This document shows, piece after piece, positions 26,083 through 34,735 of a stretch of 64,000 bases of DNA (positions within the stretch are counted from its first letter, which is position 1; every line of letters starts with the position of its first letter). A program made the translations under genes and the position numbers. Below the pieces are notes generated by a model that saw nothing but the letters and a program-made list of their open reading frames with translations, searched no databases and was not told where the DNA came from. The stretch spans positions 41,081 to 105,080 of the forward strand of contig CAYOUJ010000002.1 in assembly GCA_964407165.1 (NCBI GenBank), read 5' to 3'. Source of the stretch: CAZPKH01 sp964407165 (GTDB lineage: Bacteria > Bacteroidota > Bacteroidia > Bacteroidales > Muribaculaceae).

Positions 26083-26097
26083 CCGCATACAGAAACC

Positions 26098-26180
26098 GGT
26101 CTCATACAGAAACATAAGAAATCATAAAAATGGTTTTTGTGTTTCTAATGTTTCTGTATGAGTATTTTCTGTATGAGACC
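26098..26180. terminator. bidirectional inverted repeat between convergent genes
   Basis: GGTCTCATACAGAAA (26098-26112) and TTTCTGTATGAGACC (26166-26180) are perfect reverse complements, with further GTTTCTGTATG and CATACAGAAAC words nested inside. The same 11-nt word flanks the CapA promoter (60-70 and 123-133) and occurs at 39357. Confidence 0.6.
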
Positions 26181-26185
26181 TGTTT

Positions 26186-28831
26186 CTACTTGCCGGTGAC
26201 GGCGCGGCGGATGTCGTGGAGGCGGTTGAGGGCCTGGAGGGGGGTGAGGTTGTCGATGTCGAGACCCAGTATCTGGTCGCGGACTTGCTCGAGGACGGGG
26301 TCTTCGAGCTGGAAGAAGCTGAGCTGCATGCCCTGTGTGTCGGCAACCGGTGCTGCGGGGCGCGAGGGCGCGGCCCCGCTCCCGGCTGCGGGGCGCGAGG
26401 GCGCGGCGGCACTCCCGGCGTTGGTCTCGAGCTGCCCCAGCACCTCCTCGGCGCGGCGGACGATGCCCTGTGGCATGCCTGCCAGGCGGGCGACGTGTAT
26501 GCCGAAGCTGTGCTCGGAGCCGCCGCGGGCGAGCTTGCGCAGGAACACCACCTTGCCGCCGATCTCCTTGACCGACACGTTGTAGTTGACCACGCGCTCG
26601 AAGCTCTGCTCCATGTCGTTAAGCTCGTGGTAGTGTGTGGCGAAGAGGGTCTTTGGGCGCAGGTTGGGGGCCTGGTGGATGTATTCGACGATGGCCCAGG
26701 CGATGGAGATGCCGTCGTAGGTGGAGGTGCCGCGGCCCAGCTCGTCGAAGAGCACGAGGGAGCGGCGGCTGAGGTTGTTGAGGATAGAGGCGGCCTCGTT
26801 CATCTCCACCATGAAGGTCGACTCGCCCATGGAGAGGTTGTCGGAGGCGCCCACGCGGGTGAAAATTTTGTCGACGACGCCGATGCGGGCGCTGTCGGCG
26901 GCGACGAAGCAGCCTATCTGGGCCATGAGCACGTTGAGGGCTGTCTGTCGCAGCAGGGCGGATTTTCCGGACATGTTGGGTCCGGTGATCATCATGATCT
27001 GTGTGTGGTCGTTGTCGAGGCAGACGGTGTTGGAGATGTACGGCTCGCCGGGGGGCAGCTGCTTCTCGATGACGGGGTGCCGGCCCTCGGTGATCTCGAT
27101 GGTGAGGGAGTCGTCGACCACGGGGCGGTTGTATCGGTTTTCGATGGAGGCACGGGTGAATGACAGCAGGCAGTCGAGGCGCGCCAGCAGTGTGGCGTCG
27201 GTCTGTATGGCAGGGATGTGGAGGCCGAGGGCGGAGACGAGGTCGGTAAACAGGCGTGTCTCCAGGGCGAGTATGCGGTCTTGGGCTGTGAGTATCTTCT
27301 CCTCGTACTCCTTCAGCTCGGGGGTGATGTAGCGCTCGGCGTTGACGAGCGTCTGCTTGCGCACCCACTCGGGGGGCACCTTGTCGCGGTGGGTGTTAGT
27401 GACCTCGATGTAATATCCGAAGACGTTGTTGAAGGCCACTTTGAGGCTTGGTATGCCGGTGCGCTCGCTCTCGCGACGCTGCAGGTTGGCGAGGTATTCC
27501 TTGCCGTGGGAGGCCATGTCGCGTAGCTGGTCGAGCTCGGCGTTGACGCCGGTGTTGATCACGCCGCCCTTGTCGAGCTTCGACGGGGCCTCGGGTGACA
27601 GCTCGCGGGCGATGCGGTCGCGGATGTCGGCGCATAGGTTGAGGCGGTGGCCGGTCTCGTTGAGGGAGTCTTGGTCGGCGTCTATGCACATACGCTTTAC
27701 CGGCTCGACGGCCTCGATGGCGCAGCGCAGCTGCACCACCTCGCGGGGCGTTATGCGTCCGACGGCGGCCTTGCTGATGAGGCGCTCGAGGTCGCCCACC
27801 AGCTCGAGCTGGCGGCCGAGGGTCTCGCGGGCCTCCTCGTTGCGCATGAGGTATTCGACCACGTCGAGGCGGCGGTTGATGGCCGTGGGGTCTTTGAGGG
27901 GGAAGAGGAGCCAGCGGTGGAGCAGGCGCGCGCCCATGGGGCTGACGGTGTGGTCGAGCACGCCAAGGAGGGTCTTGCCCTCGCCGGAGAGGCTGTCGAT
28001 AAGCTCGAGATTGCGCACGGTGAATCGGTCGAGGCGCACGTAGCGCTCCTCCTCGATGCGCGCCAGGGAGGTGATGTGGCCTATGCGTGTGTGGTGCGTC
28101 AGGTCGAGGTAATGGAGGATGGCTCCGGAGGCGATGATGCCCTGGGTCATAGTCTCCACGCCGAAGCCCTTGAGCGAAGAGGTCTCAAACTGCTTGAGCA
28201 GGCGGTCGGTGGCGGCGGTGGTGGTGAATATCCAGTCCTCCAGCTCGAAGACGACAAACTTGCCCGGGGTCATCCCCTCCATAAGCTTCTTGTTTCCGCG
28301 CTCTACGAGCACCTCCTTGGGGGCGAAGTTGACCAGCAACTTGTCGACGTCGGCGCCAGTGCCCTGGGCGGTGAGAAACTCGCCGGTGCTGATGTCGAGG
28401 AAGGCGACGCCGACGGTGCCGCGGTCGAAGTGGAGGGCTGCCAGGAAGTTGTTCTCGCGATGGTTGAGGATGTTGTCGCCCACGGCCACGCCGGGGGTCA
28501 CCAGTTCGGTGATGCCGCGCTTGACCAGCTTCTTGGCGAGCTTGGGGTCCTCGAGCTGCTCGCAGATGGCCACGCGCTTGCCCGCGCGCACCAGGCGCGG
28601 CAAGTAGGTGTCGAGGGCGTGGTGGGGAAAACCGGCCAGCTCGACGTGCTGCGCGGCCCCGTTGGCGCGCCGCGTAAGCGTGATGCCCAGTATCTCCGAG
28701 GCCGTGATGGCGTCCTCCGAAAAGGTCTCGTAAAAGTCGCCCACGCGAAACAGCAGCACCGCGTCGGGATGCTTGCGCTTCATCTCGACATACTGCTTCA
28801 TCAGCGGCGTCTCAACAATCTTCTTGGCCAT
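26186..28831 (-). CDS. mutS: DNA mismatch repair protein MutS
   Basis: 881 residues. The mismatch-sensing FYE motif is present (VGDFYETF near residue 31), as are the Walker A GPNMSGKS and the ATPase signature LVLFDELGRGTSTYDG followed by TLFATHYHEL. The protein recognises mismatches and recruits MutL. A double copy of the GC-rich palindromic element is translated at residues about 806-826 (AAPSRPAAGSGAAPSRPAA) in the linker between the ATPase and the C-terminal tetramerisation helices, a region that tolerates length change. A TAAATTTG box (plus-strand CAAATTTA, 28848-28855) lies upstream. Confidence 0.95.
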   Translation of the reverse strand: MAKKIVETPLMKQYVEMKRKHPDAVLLFRVGDFYETFSEDAITASEILGITLTRRANGAAQHVELAGFPHHALDTYLPRLVRAGKRVAICEQLEDPKLAKKLVKRGITELVTPGVAVGDNILNHRENNFLAALHFDRGTVGVAFLDISTGEFLTAQGTGADVDKLLVNFAPKEVLVERGNKKLMEGMTPGKFVVFELEDWIFTTTAATDRLLKQFETSSLKGFGVETMTQGIIASGAILHYLDLTHHTRIGHITSLARIEEERYVRLDRFTVRNLELIDSLSGEGKTLLGVLDHTVSPMGARLLHRWLLFPLKDPTAINRRLDVVEYLMRNEEARETLGRQLELVGDLERLISKAAVGRITPREVVQLRCAIEAVEPVKRMCIDADQDSLNETGHRLNLCADIRDRIARELSPEAPSKLDKGGVINTGVNAELDQLRDMASHGKEYLANLQRRESERTGIPSLKVAFNNVFGYYIEVTNTHRDKVPPEWVRKQTLVNAERYITPELKEYEEKILTAQDRILALETRLFTDLVSALGLHIPAIQTDATLLARLDCLLSFTRASIENRYNRPVVDDSLTIEITEGRHPVIEKQLPPGEPYISNTVCLDNDHTQIMMITGPNMSGKSALLRQTALNVLMAQIGCFVAADSARIGVVDKIFTRVGASDNLSMGESTFMVEMNEAASILNNLSRRSLVLFDELGRGTSTYDGISIAWAIVEYIHQAPNLRPKTLFATHYHELNDMEQSFERVVNYNVSVKEIGGKVVFLRKLARGGSEHSFGIHVARLAGMPQGIVRRAEEVLGQLETNAGSAAAPSRPAAGSGAAPSRPAAPVADTQGMQLSFFQLEDPVLEQVRDQILGLDIDNLTPLQALNRLHDIRRAVTGK
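26354..26415. repeat. tandem GC-rich palindromic element arms inside mutS
   Basis: Two consecutive copies of a word starting TGCGGGGCGCGAGGGCGCGG, the reverse complement of the arm in the CapA and LD-carboxypeptidase genes, both in the same translated frame. Confidence 0.85.
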
Positions 28832-28847
28832 GGTATCTCTTTTGTTG

Positions 28848-28855
28848 CAAATTTA
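28848..28855 (-). promoter_or_regulatory. -7 box of mutS
   Basis: CAAATTTA on the plus strand reads TAAATTTG on the minus strand, 16 nt before the ATG. Confidence 0.55.
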
Positions 28856-28996
28856 GCAAATATTTTTGAAATGCAAGCGCTGATTTCACGCAGAAACTTC
28901 AGAAACCGCAGAAAACTTTTTCATTTGTAAGTGCAACCCTTAAATGGGTGAAATTGTTATAAGGGTAGACTGTAAAATTTTAAAACGCTTTGACTT

Positions 28997-29569
28997 ATGA
29001 AATGTAAAGTATTACAGGGATGTATGCTGGCCGCGCTGGCTATGGCTGCCACGGCGTGCCACACCGACGACGCCACGCAGGTCAACTACGGCATCTACGC
29101 CACTCCCGACCTTCTGGAGGTGGCCAACGTGGAGGTGCGCATCACCAACTCCGATGGCAAAATACGCAATCACACGCTGACTATCAAAGACTTTGCCATC
29201 TCGCACGACTATCACATACAGGTAAACGACACCACGCCGTGCCTCTATTGGAGCACCTCTGACCACTTCGACATGTTCGGCGTGGGCTCGGAGATGACGG
29301 TGACCTACATCCCGATCGCGGGCGTCGACCTGAGCGCCTACACCACACAGGCCATCTTCGGCCAGGGCATCGTCGGCGAGGTGATCACCACCGACAAGGA
29401 CGGCGACACGGCCCAGGCGCCCATCTACCAGCCGGCCACGGCGTCAGTGTTCAACCTGCCCACTGAGGCCACGGCCGCAGAGGCTTACCTCACCAGCCTG
29501 TCACAGTCGCCCACCATGGTGTGCGTGGAGGTGTCGACCAGCGGAATCCCCACAGTCACATACAAGTGA
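28997..29569 (+). CDS. lipoprotein of unknown function
   Basis: 190 residues. The signal peptide MKCKVLQGCMLAALAMAATAC ends in a lipobox-like TAAC. The mature part is beta-rich with two halves (VEVRITNSDGKIRNHTLTI, then FDMFGVGSEMTVTYIPI), as in surface lipoproteins of Bacteroidales. No family was recognised. A palindromic terminator follows. Confidence 0.65.
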   Translation: MKCKVLQGCMLAALAMAATACHTDDATQVNYGIYATPDLLEVANVEVRITNSDGKIRNHTLTIKDFAISHDYHIQVNDTTPCLYWSTSDHFDMFGVGSEMTVTYIPIAGVDLSAYTTQAIFGQGIVGEVITTDKDGDTAQAPIYQPATASVFNLPTEATAAEAYLTSLSQSPTMVCVEVSTSGIPTVTYK

Positions 29570-29586
29570 CCGCACCAACCATCTGT

Positions 29587-29631
29587 ACCCATCGGACGCC
29601 ATCGACTGACTATCGATGACACCCGATGGGT
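29587..29631. terminator. bidirectional terminator
   Basis: ACCCATCGG (29587-29595) pairs with CCGATGGGT (29623-29631), enclosing CATCGA/TCGATG, between two convergent genes. Confidence 0.7.
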
Positions 29632-29652
29632 GCGGTTTGTCCACGGGGTGCG

Positions 29653-30114
29653 TCAGAGCATCGACTTTATGGAGTCGGTCTTCTGGGTGACGTGGCCGTC
29701 GGTGTCGTAGATGCGCTTCTTGTCGTAGTTGATGATGTAGCAGACAGAGTCGTCGTCAGGCGCGCCGGTGTTTGACAGACAGATATAGTCCAGATATCCG
29801 TCGGAGAAGAAGTATACGCCCGTATATTCGCGGGCCTCGTCAGACATGCCGTCGGGGTCGAGGGCTATGAGGCGTCCCGTGAGGTCTTCGCCGTCGCCAT
29901 GCTCCACCACGCAGAAATATGTTGTGCCGAGCGGCTCCTCTGTGTCTTCGTCGTAGATTACCGACCCCCAGTTGCCAATCACCCAGTCGGGCACTTCGAC
30001 ATACTCCTGGCCGGTTACGTCAGTGTATGTGTGATCGGTGGGCTTGCCGCCGTTGCAGGCGCCGAGGGCCACGGCCATTACTATGCCCATGAGCCAGACA
30101 ATAGATTTCTTCAT
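29653..30114 (-). CDS. small lipoprotein
   Basis: 153 residues with a lipoprotein signal (MAVALGAC, Cys near residue 20). The mature part is acidic and predicted beta (VPDWVIGNWGSVIYDEDTEEP, GRLIALDPDG, VYFFSDGYLDYICLS), suggesting a small lipocalin-like or DUF-type domain. It starts 10 nt after the second crcB gene and is probably its operon partner, but any link to fluoride is unproven. Confidence 0.65.
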   Translation of the reverse strand: MKKSIVWLMGIVMAVALGACNGGKPTDHTYTDVTGQEYVEVPDWVIGNWGSVIYDEDTEEPLGTTYFCVVEHGDGEDLTGRLIALDPDGMSDEAREYTGVYFFSDGYLDYICLSNTGAPDDDSVCYIINYDKKRIYDTDGHVTQKTDSIKSML

Positions 30115-30124
30115 AATGAGATGG

Positions 30125-30499
30125 TTATTTGGTTAGTAACAGTCCGAGGCAGGTGGCCGAGAGACACAGGGCGGCGGTGGTGGCGACGTAAGAGAGGAAG
30201 AGCACTATGCGGCCGCGGTCGAGCAGCTTGATGGAGTCGAGACAGAATGTCGAAAAGGTGGTGAAACCGCCGCACACGCCGGCCATGAGCAGTGCGCGCA
30301 CGGCGGGGTTGTAGCCCGTGTCCTCCCACAGGCCGAAGAACAGGCCGATGATGAAGCACCCGAGCACGTTGACCACGAACGTGCCCCACGGGTAGCGGTC
30401 GCCCCACAGATGCTTGCAGGCAAGCACGATAAGGTAGCGCAGGGCGCTGCCCACGAAGCCGCCAGCTGCGGCAAGCAGCAATGCGGTGACGATGCTCAT
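30125..30499 (-). CDS. crcB: fluoride channel CrcB/Fluc (copy B)
   Basis: 124 residues, four predicted membrane helices. It has the Fluc signatures GGFVGSALRYL, GTFVVNVLGCFIIGL and GGFTTFSTFCLD. Fluc proteins export fluoride as dual-topology or paired dimers. The ATG at 30499 overlaps the stop of the upstream crcB copy (ATGA), so the two are translationally coupled and probably form a heterodimer. Confidence 0.9.
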   Translation of the reverse strand: MSIVTALLLAAAGGFVGSALRYLIVLACKHLWGDRYPWGTFVVNVLGCFIIGLFFGLWEDTGYNPAVRALLMAGVCGGFTTFSTFCLDSIKLLDRGRIVLFLSYVATTAALCLSATCLGLLLTK

Positions 30500-30894
30500 G
30501 ACACAGCCTCCTTTGCTATCTTGGTGCGCGTGAGCCCCAGGCCGAGGGCGGCAAGTAGCATGCCGCCGACTATCGAACCCAGCAGATACATCCACATCAG
30601 CGAGTCCTGGCCCGTGGCGAGCATGTTGTCAAGCTCGAAGGCGAAGGTGGAATATGTGGTGAACCCTCCGCAAAGGCCGGTTATCAGAAACAGCTCGCCA
30701 TTGCGGTCGAGCACGTTGCGCCGTGAGGCGAGGCCGGTGAAAATGCCGATAAGCAGGCATCCGGTCATGTTGGCCATGAACGTGCCGGGGGGCCACGCTC
30801 CGGGGAAGAGCTGGCCGCCGAGCAAGTCGGCCATGAAGCGCAGCAACGTGCCGATGCACCCGCCGCACCCTACTATTAGCGTACTTTTAACCAT
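30496..30894 (-). CDS. crcB: fluoride channel CrcB/Fluc (copy A)
   Basis: 132 residues from the ATG at 30894. The signatures GGCIGTLLRFM, GTFMANMTGCLLIGI and GGFTTYSTFAFE are present. The promoter box TACCTTTG lies 46 nt upstream. I looked for a fluoride riboswitch in the 5' leader and did not see its conserved pseudoknot sequence. Confidence 0.9.
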   Translation of the reverse strand: MVKSTLIVGCGGCIGTLLRFMADLLGGQLFPGAWPPGTFMANMTGCLLIGIFTGLASRRNVLDRNGELFLITGLCGGFTTYSTFAFELDNMLATGQDSLMWMYLLGSIVGGMLLAALGLGLTRTKIAKEAVS

Positions 30895-30940
30895 TGCCGT
30901 CAAATCTGTGTCATTTTCGTGGCATTAGTGTGTCACAGCG

Positions 30941-30948
30941 CAAAGGTA
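30941..30948 (-). promoter_or_regulatory. -7 box of the crcB operon
   Basis: CAAAGGTA on the plus strand reads TACCTTTG on the minus strand. A run of A precedes it. Confidence 0.5.
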
Positions 30949-30989
30949 ACCTTTTTTTTCGGGACTGCAAGCGCCTCAGTCGAAAAAAT

Positions 30990-31020
30990 TTTGCCAAGCG
31001 GGAAGATTGTCGTAAATTTG
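30990..31020 (+). promoter_or_regulatory. promoter of the DUF4919-yfhO-xerD gene set
   Basis: TTTG (30990-30993) and TAAATTTG (31013-31020) are 19 nt apart, a full Bacteroidetes promoter. The leader (31026-31060) has TAATCGG/TAACCGG word repeats. Confidence 0.65.
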
Positions 31021-31077
31021 CACGTTTGCAACTTAATCGGATAATCGGTTAACCGGCCAAAGACCAATCTTTCAAGA

Positions 31078-31719
31078 ATGAAACCGTTACGCATACTCGC
31101 AGCCGCGGCGCTGCTCACCGTCGCCGCCACAGCAAGCGCCCTGCGCGTCGACTATGACTCTATCCGCTCGGTGGTCAACGACCGCCCCGAGCTCTTCCGC
31201 CAGCTCACGGCCCGCTTCATCGACGCCGACACCACGCTCACCGACGACGAGCTGGCCGTGGTGTATTACGGCCACGCCATGATCCCGGGCTACAACCCCG
31301 AGGAGACCTACGCCGACGTGATGAAGGCCTTCGACGACGGCGACCTGGCCACCACGCTGGTGCTGGCCGACGAGGCGCTGCGGCGCAACCCTGTGTCGCT
31401 GCCCATGCTCTTCAAGTGCTACGGCATCTGCGCCATCAGCGAGCTCGACCGGCTCAAGGACCGCTGCCCGGCGCTGGCGGCGCGCATCAACATGCTGTGC
31501 CGCGTCATCGAGGAGTCGGGCCAGGGGGTGATCATGTATTCACCCTTCTGCGTCATCTCGCCGGCAGACATCGACGAGTTTCTCACCAAGTGCTGGCAGG
31601 TGCAGCGGGTGTATGAGAGCGCCGACATGGGCGACCTGCGCGCCGTCAAGGTGCACATCGACGGCATCGACGACGACGTGATACTCTACTTCGACCTGCT
31701 CCTCGCCAAAAAGAAATAA
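31078..31719 (+). CDS. DUF4919-like secreted protein
   Basis: 213 residues with a signal peptide (MKPLRILAAAALLTVAATASA). The pattern DYDSIRSVVND, LAVVYYGHAM, ALRRNPVSLPMLFKCYGIC, then VISPADIDEFL near the C-terminus matches the DUF4919 family of Bacteroidales (TPR-like helices plus a C-terminal beta segment). The function is unknown. It is followed after 39 nt by yfhO. Confidence 0.75.
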   Translation: MKPLRILAAAALLTVAATASALRVDYDSIRSVVNDRPELFRQLTARFIDADTTLTDDELAVVYYGHAMIPGYNPEETYADVMKAFDDGDLATTLVLADEALRRNPVSLPMLFKCYGICAISELDRLKDRCPALAARINMLCRVIEESGQGVIMYSPFCVISPADIDEFLTKCWQVQRVYESADMGDLRAVKVHIDGIDDDVILYFDLLLAKKK

Positions 31720-31758
31720 CCAACTTAACCGGTTAACCGGTCAAAGACTCATACCGAC

Positions 31759-34323
31759 ATGAAAAAAGACTTCAAGGGTCTGTGGACCTTCCTAATCTCC
31801 ATAGTGGTCATCGCCGTGGTCGCCGCCATGTTTTTCCCCGAGGCGTTCCAGGGGATGGTGCTCAACCAGAGCGACATGCAGCAGGGCGCGGCCAACGGCC
31901 AGGAGACCCTCCAATACTATGAGCAGACGGGTGAAAAGTCGTGGTGGACCAACTCGCTCTTCTGCGGCATGCCCACCTACCAGATCTCGCCGTCGTACAG
32001 CTCCAACGGCCTGTTTGACTGGCTAAACACCGTCATGGGCCTGGGCCTCCCCAACCCGGCCAACCTGCTGGCGATGATGATGATCGGCATGCTAATACTG
32101 CTCTTTGCGATGAAGATGCGCTGGTATGTGGCCCTCATCGGCGCGGTGGCCTACGGCCTGAGCACCTATTTCGTCATCATCATCGGCGCCGGCCATATCT
32201 GGAAGTTCGTCACCCTTGCCTACATACCCCCGACCATCGCGGGCATGGTGCTCGCCTACCGCGGCCGCTACCTCGCCGGCGCGGCGCTGACGGCGCTGTT
32301 TGCAATGCTGCAGATCGCGGCTAACCACGTGCAGATGACCTATTACTTCCTCTTCGTCATCGCCGGATTCTTCATCGCCTTCCTCTGCCAGGCCATCCGC
32401 GAGAAGACCTGGAAACGCTTCGCCGGCGCCACCGGCGCGATGGTTGTCGCCGGCGCCCTGGCCGTGGTGGCCAACCTGCCCAACCTGTACAACACCTACG
32501 AGTACTCGAAATATACCATGCGCGGGACGCACTCAGAGCTGACCAACCCCGACGCCGACGCGTCGCAGGCCACCTCCGGACTCGACCGCGACTATATCAC
32601 GCAGTATAGCTACGGCACCTCCGAGACCTTCTCGCTGCTGATACCCAACGTCAAGGGAGGCGCCTCGGCCAAGCCCGTGGGCGGGGCAATGCAGGCGCTG
32701 AGCCTCAGCGACCTCGACGCTGCCAAAGACTACTCTTCCGACCAACTCACCGCACAATACCTGCAGTACTCCTCGCAATACTTCGGCGAGCCGGAGGGCA
32801 CCAACGGCCCGGTATATGTCGGCGCGCTCATCTTCGCCCTGTTCATAGTCGGGTGCGTGATAGTCAAGGGCCCGATGAAGTGGGTGCTCATAGCGCTGAC
32901 GCTCTTCTCCGTCATCCTCGCCCTGGGCCGCAACGCCATGGCGTTCACCGACTTCATGATCGACTATGTGCCGATGTACGCCAAGTTCCGCACGGTCGAG
33001 AGCATACTGGTCATCGCCGAGTTCACCATGCCGTTGCTGGCGGTGATGGCGCTGCAGCAGCTGCTGGCCACCCCCGACGCCGCCAAACGCTACGTCAAGC
33101 CCACGCTGTGGTGCTTCGGCGCGGTGCTCTTCTTCTGCTTCCTCGCCATCTTCATTCCCAGCGTCTACGGCAACCCCATCACAGAGCAAGACTACAACAT
33201 CGACTCGATGATCACGCAGCAGCTCACCGCCTCCGGCTACTCGGCACAGCAGGCCGCCCAGTTCAGCCTCCAGAACCCCGCCATCTACAGCGCCGTGGAA
33301 CACCTGCGCTACTCCATGGTCGAGGCCGACGGACTCCGCAGCTTCCTGATAGTCGGTGCCGGCCTGATATTCATCATACTCTACTTCTACAACAAGGTCA
33401 GCGCCACGGTCATGACCGTGGCAGTGGCCATCTTCGCCCTCGGCGACCTCTTCCTGGTCAACCACCGCTACCTCGACAGCGACAGCTTCGTCAGCCCCTC
33501 GCGCGTGCAAAACGCAGGCATACCCCGGACGCAGATCGACAACCAGATACTCGCCGACACCACGATGAACTATCGCGTGATGAACATACCCATGTTCCGC
33601 TCGCCCGCTCCGTCATATTACCACAAGGCTGTCGGCGGCTACCATGCGGCCAAGCTCACGCGCTTCCAGGATCTCATCGACCGTCACCTGAGCCACTTCG
33701 AGCAGTATCAGCCCACCGAGGCCGACATAAACGTGCTCAACATGCTCAACGCCCGCTATGTGGTTGACAGCAAGGGCGCAATCCCCAACCCTGAGGCGCT
33801 GGGCAACGCGTGGCTGGTCGACACGCTGACCTACGTCAGCGGCGCCGACGCCGAGATGGCAGCCCTGCAGACGCTGCACCCGCGCACGCAGGCCGTGGCC
33901 GACAAAGCCTTTGAGGGGCGTCTCGGCACCGTCACACCCGCATCGCCCGGCGACACTATCTTCGAGACCATGTATGCACCTGACCGCTTGACATATCATG
34001 CGCAGACCGCCCGCGGCGCCCTCGCCGTGTTCAGCGAGATTTACTACCCGGACGGGTGGAAGGCATACATCGACGGCAAGGAGGTCGAGGCCCCCGGACG
34101 CGTCAACTATGTGCTTCGCGCACTGCCAATCCCAGCCGGCAGCCACACCGTTGAGATGCGCTTCGACCCTGACAGCGTGCGCCGCACCGTCAGCGCCGCC
34201 ACTGTCTCCATCATCATCATCTACCTGCTCTGCGCCGCCGCCATCGGCTATGCATTCTGCCCGTGCCACGGCAAGTGCCGTGCAAAGACCAAAGAGGATG
34301 CTAAAGAGGTGGCGCACAAGTAA
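31759..34323 (+). CDS. YfhO-family multispanning membrane protein
   Basis: 854 residues. It has an N-terminal helix, then a large set of membrane helices from about residue 95 to 560. An early periplasmic segment contains GEKSWWTNSLFCGMPTYQ, and a C-terminal soluble domain follows (SEIYYPDGWKAYIDGKEVE, then a last helix). YfhO/GT-C-type proteins are linked to glycosylation of cell-envelope polymers such as lipoteichoic acid in Firmicutes; the role in Bacteroidetes is unproven. The 3' end overlaps the next gene by 26 nt. Confidence 0.85.
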   Translation: MKKDFKGLWTFLISIVVIAVVAAMFFPEAFQGMVLNQSDMQQGAANGQETLQYYEQTGEKSWWTNSLFCGMPTYQISPSYSSNGLFDWLNTVMGLGLPNPANLLAMMMIGMLILLFAMKMRWYVALIGAVAYGLSTYFVIIIGAGHIWKFVTLAYIPPTIAGMVLAYRGRYLAGAALTALFAMLQIAANHVQMTYYFLFVIAGFFIAFLCQAIREKTWKRFAGATGAMVVAGALAVVANLPNLYNTYEYSKYTMRGTHSELTNPDADASQATSGLDRDYITQYSYGTSETFSLLIPNVKGGASAKPVGGAMQALSLSDLDAAKDYSSDQLTAQYLQYSSQYFGEPEGTNGPVYVGALIFALFIVGCVIVKGPMKWVLIALTLFSVILALGRNAMAFTDFMIDYVPMYAKFRTVESILVIAEFTMPLLAVMALQQLLATPDAAKRYVKPTLWCFGAVLFFCFLAIFIPSVYGNPITEQDYNIDSMITQQLTASGYSAQQAAQFSLQNPAIYSAVEHLRYSMVEADGLRSFLIVGAGLIFIILYFYNKVSATVMTVAVAIFALGDLFLVNHRYLDSDSFVSPSRVQNAGIPRTQIDNQILADTTMNYRVMNIPMFRSPAPSYYHKAVGGYHAAKLTRFQDLIDRHLSHFEQYQPTEADINVLNMLNARYVVDSKGAIPNPEALGNAWLVDTLTYVSGADAEMAALQTLHPRTQAVADKAFEGRLGTVTPASPGDTIFETMYAPDRLTYHAQTARGALAVFSEIYYPDGWKAYIDGKEVEAPGRVNYVLRALPIPAGSHTVEMRFDPDSVRRTVSAATVSIIIIYLLCAAAIGYAFCPCHGKCRAKTKEDAKEVAHK

Positions 34324-34735
34324 GGGGTTCGGCGTGCACTCGCCGTTTGCCTACACCCTGATCACCGAGGTGCTGCGCCTCGACGACCGGTACGGATGGT
34401 ATGCCTACGACGAGATAGATGCGGTGACCACGCACGGCCCGACCCGGCGCCGCGCCCGGCTCATCTACCGCATCGCACGGCGTTTCAGCGACCGGCGGCT
34501 GGCGGTGGTGGGCCGCTTCACCGAGGCCGACGTCGCGGCCTTCGACCTCGCCGTCCCCAGGCACCCGCTGACGGCCGACGTCGCCAAGGCCGAGGTGGCC
34601 ATCATCACCGACCGCGCCACGGCCCGGGCTGCCCGCAAGGCCATGAGCTGCGGCATGTCGTTCAGCTCCCGCTCCATCGCCGTGCTCGTCCTCGACCCCG
34701 CACTCCCCCTCACCCATTATAAACTTTATATGTGA
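34298..34735 (+). CDS. short methyltransferase-like protein, probably degenerate
   Basis: 145 residues from the ATG at 34298, inside the end of yfhO. The opening KGFGVHSPFAYTLITEVLRL is the N-terminal signature of a Bacteroidetes class I SAM-methyltransferase-like family whose members are usually about 250 residues. The glycine-rich SAM loop expected after it is missing; instead only RLAVVGRFTEADVAAFDL follows. I read it as a shortened, perhaps non-catalytic, homologue. Its stop (TGA) overlaps the ATG of xerD, so coding is likely retained for translational coupling. Confidence 0.6.
   Translation: MLKRWRTSKGFGVHSPFAYTLITEVLRLDDRYGWYAYDEIDAVTTHGPTRRRARLIYRIARRFSDRRLAVVGRFTEADVAAFDLAVPRHPLTADVAKAEVAIITDRATARAARKAMSCGMSFSSRSIAVLVLDPALPLTHYKLYM

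Noticed and set aside
27647..28930. 427-codon plus-strand frame opposite mutS
   Set aside because: Antisense shadow; mutS motifs on the other strand are unambiguous.
30895..30948. Fluoride riboswitch before crcB
   Set aside because: The short leader lacks the conserved GG-GAUGG and pseudoknot sequence.
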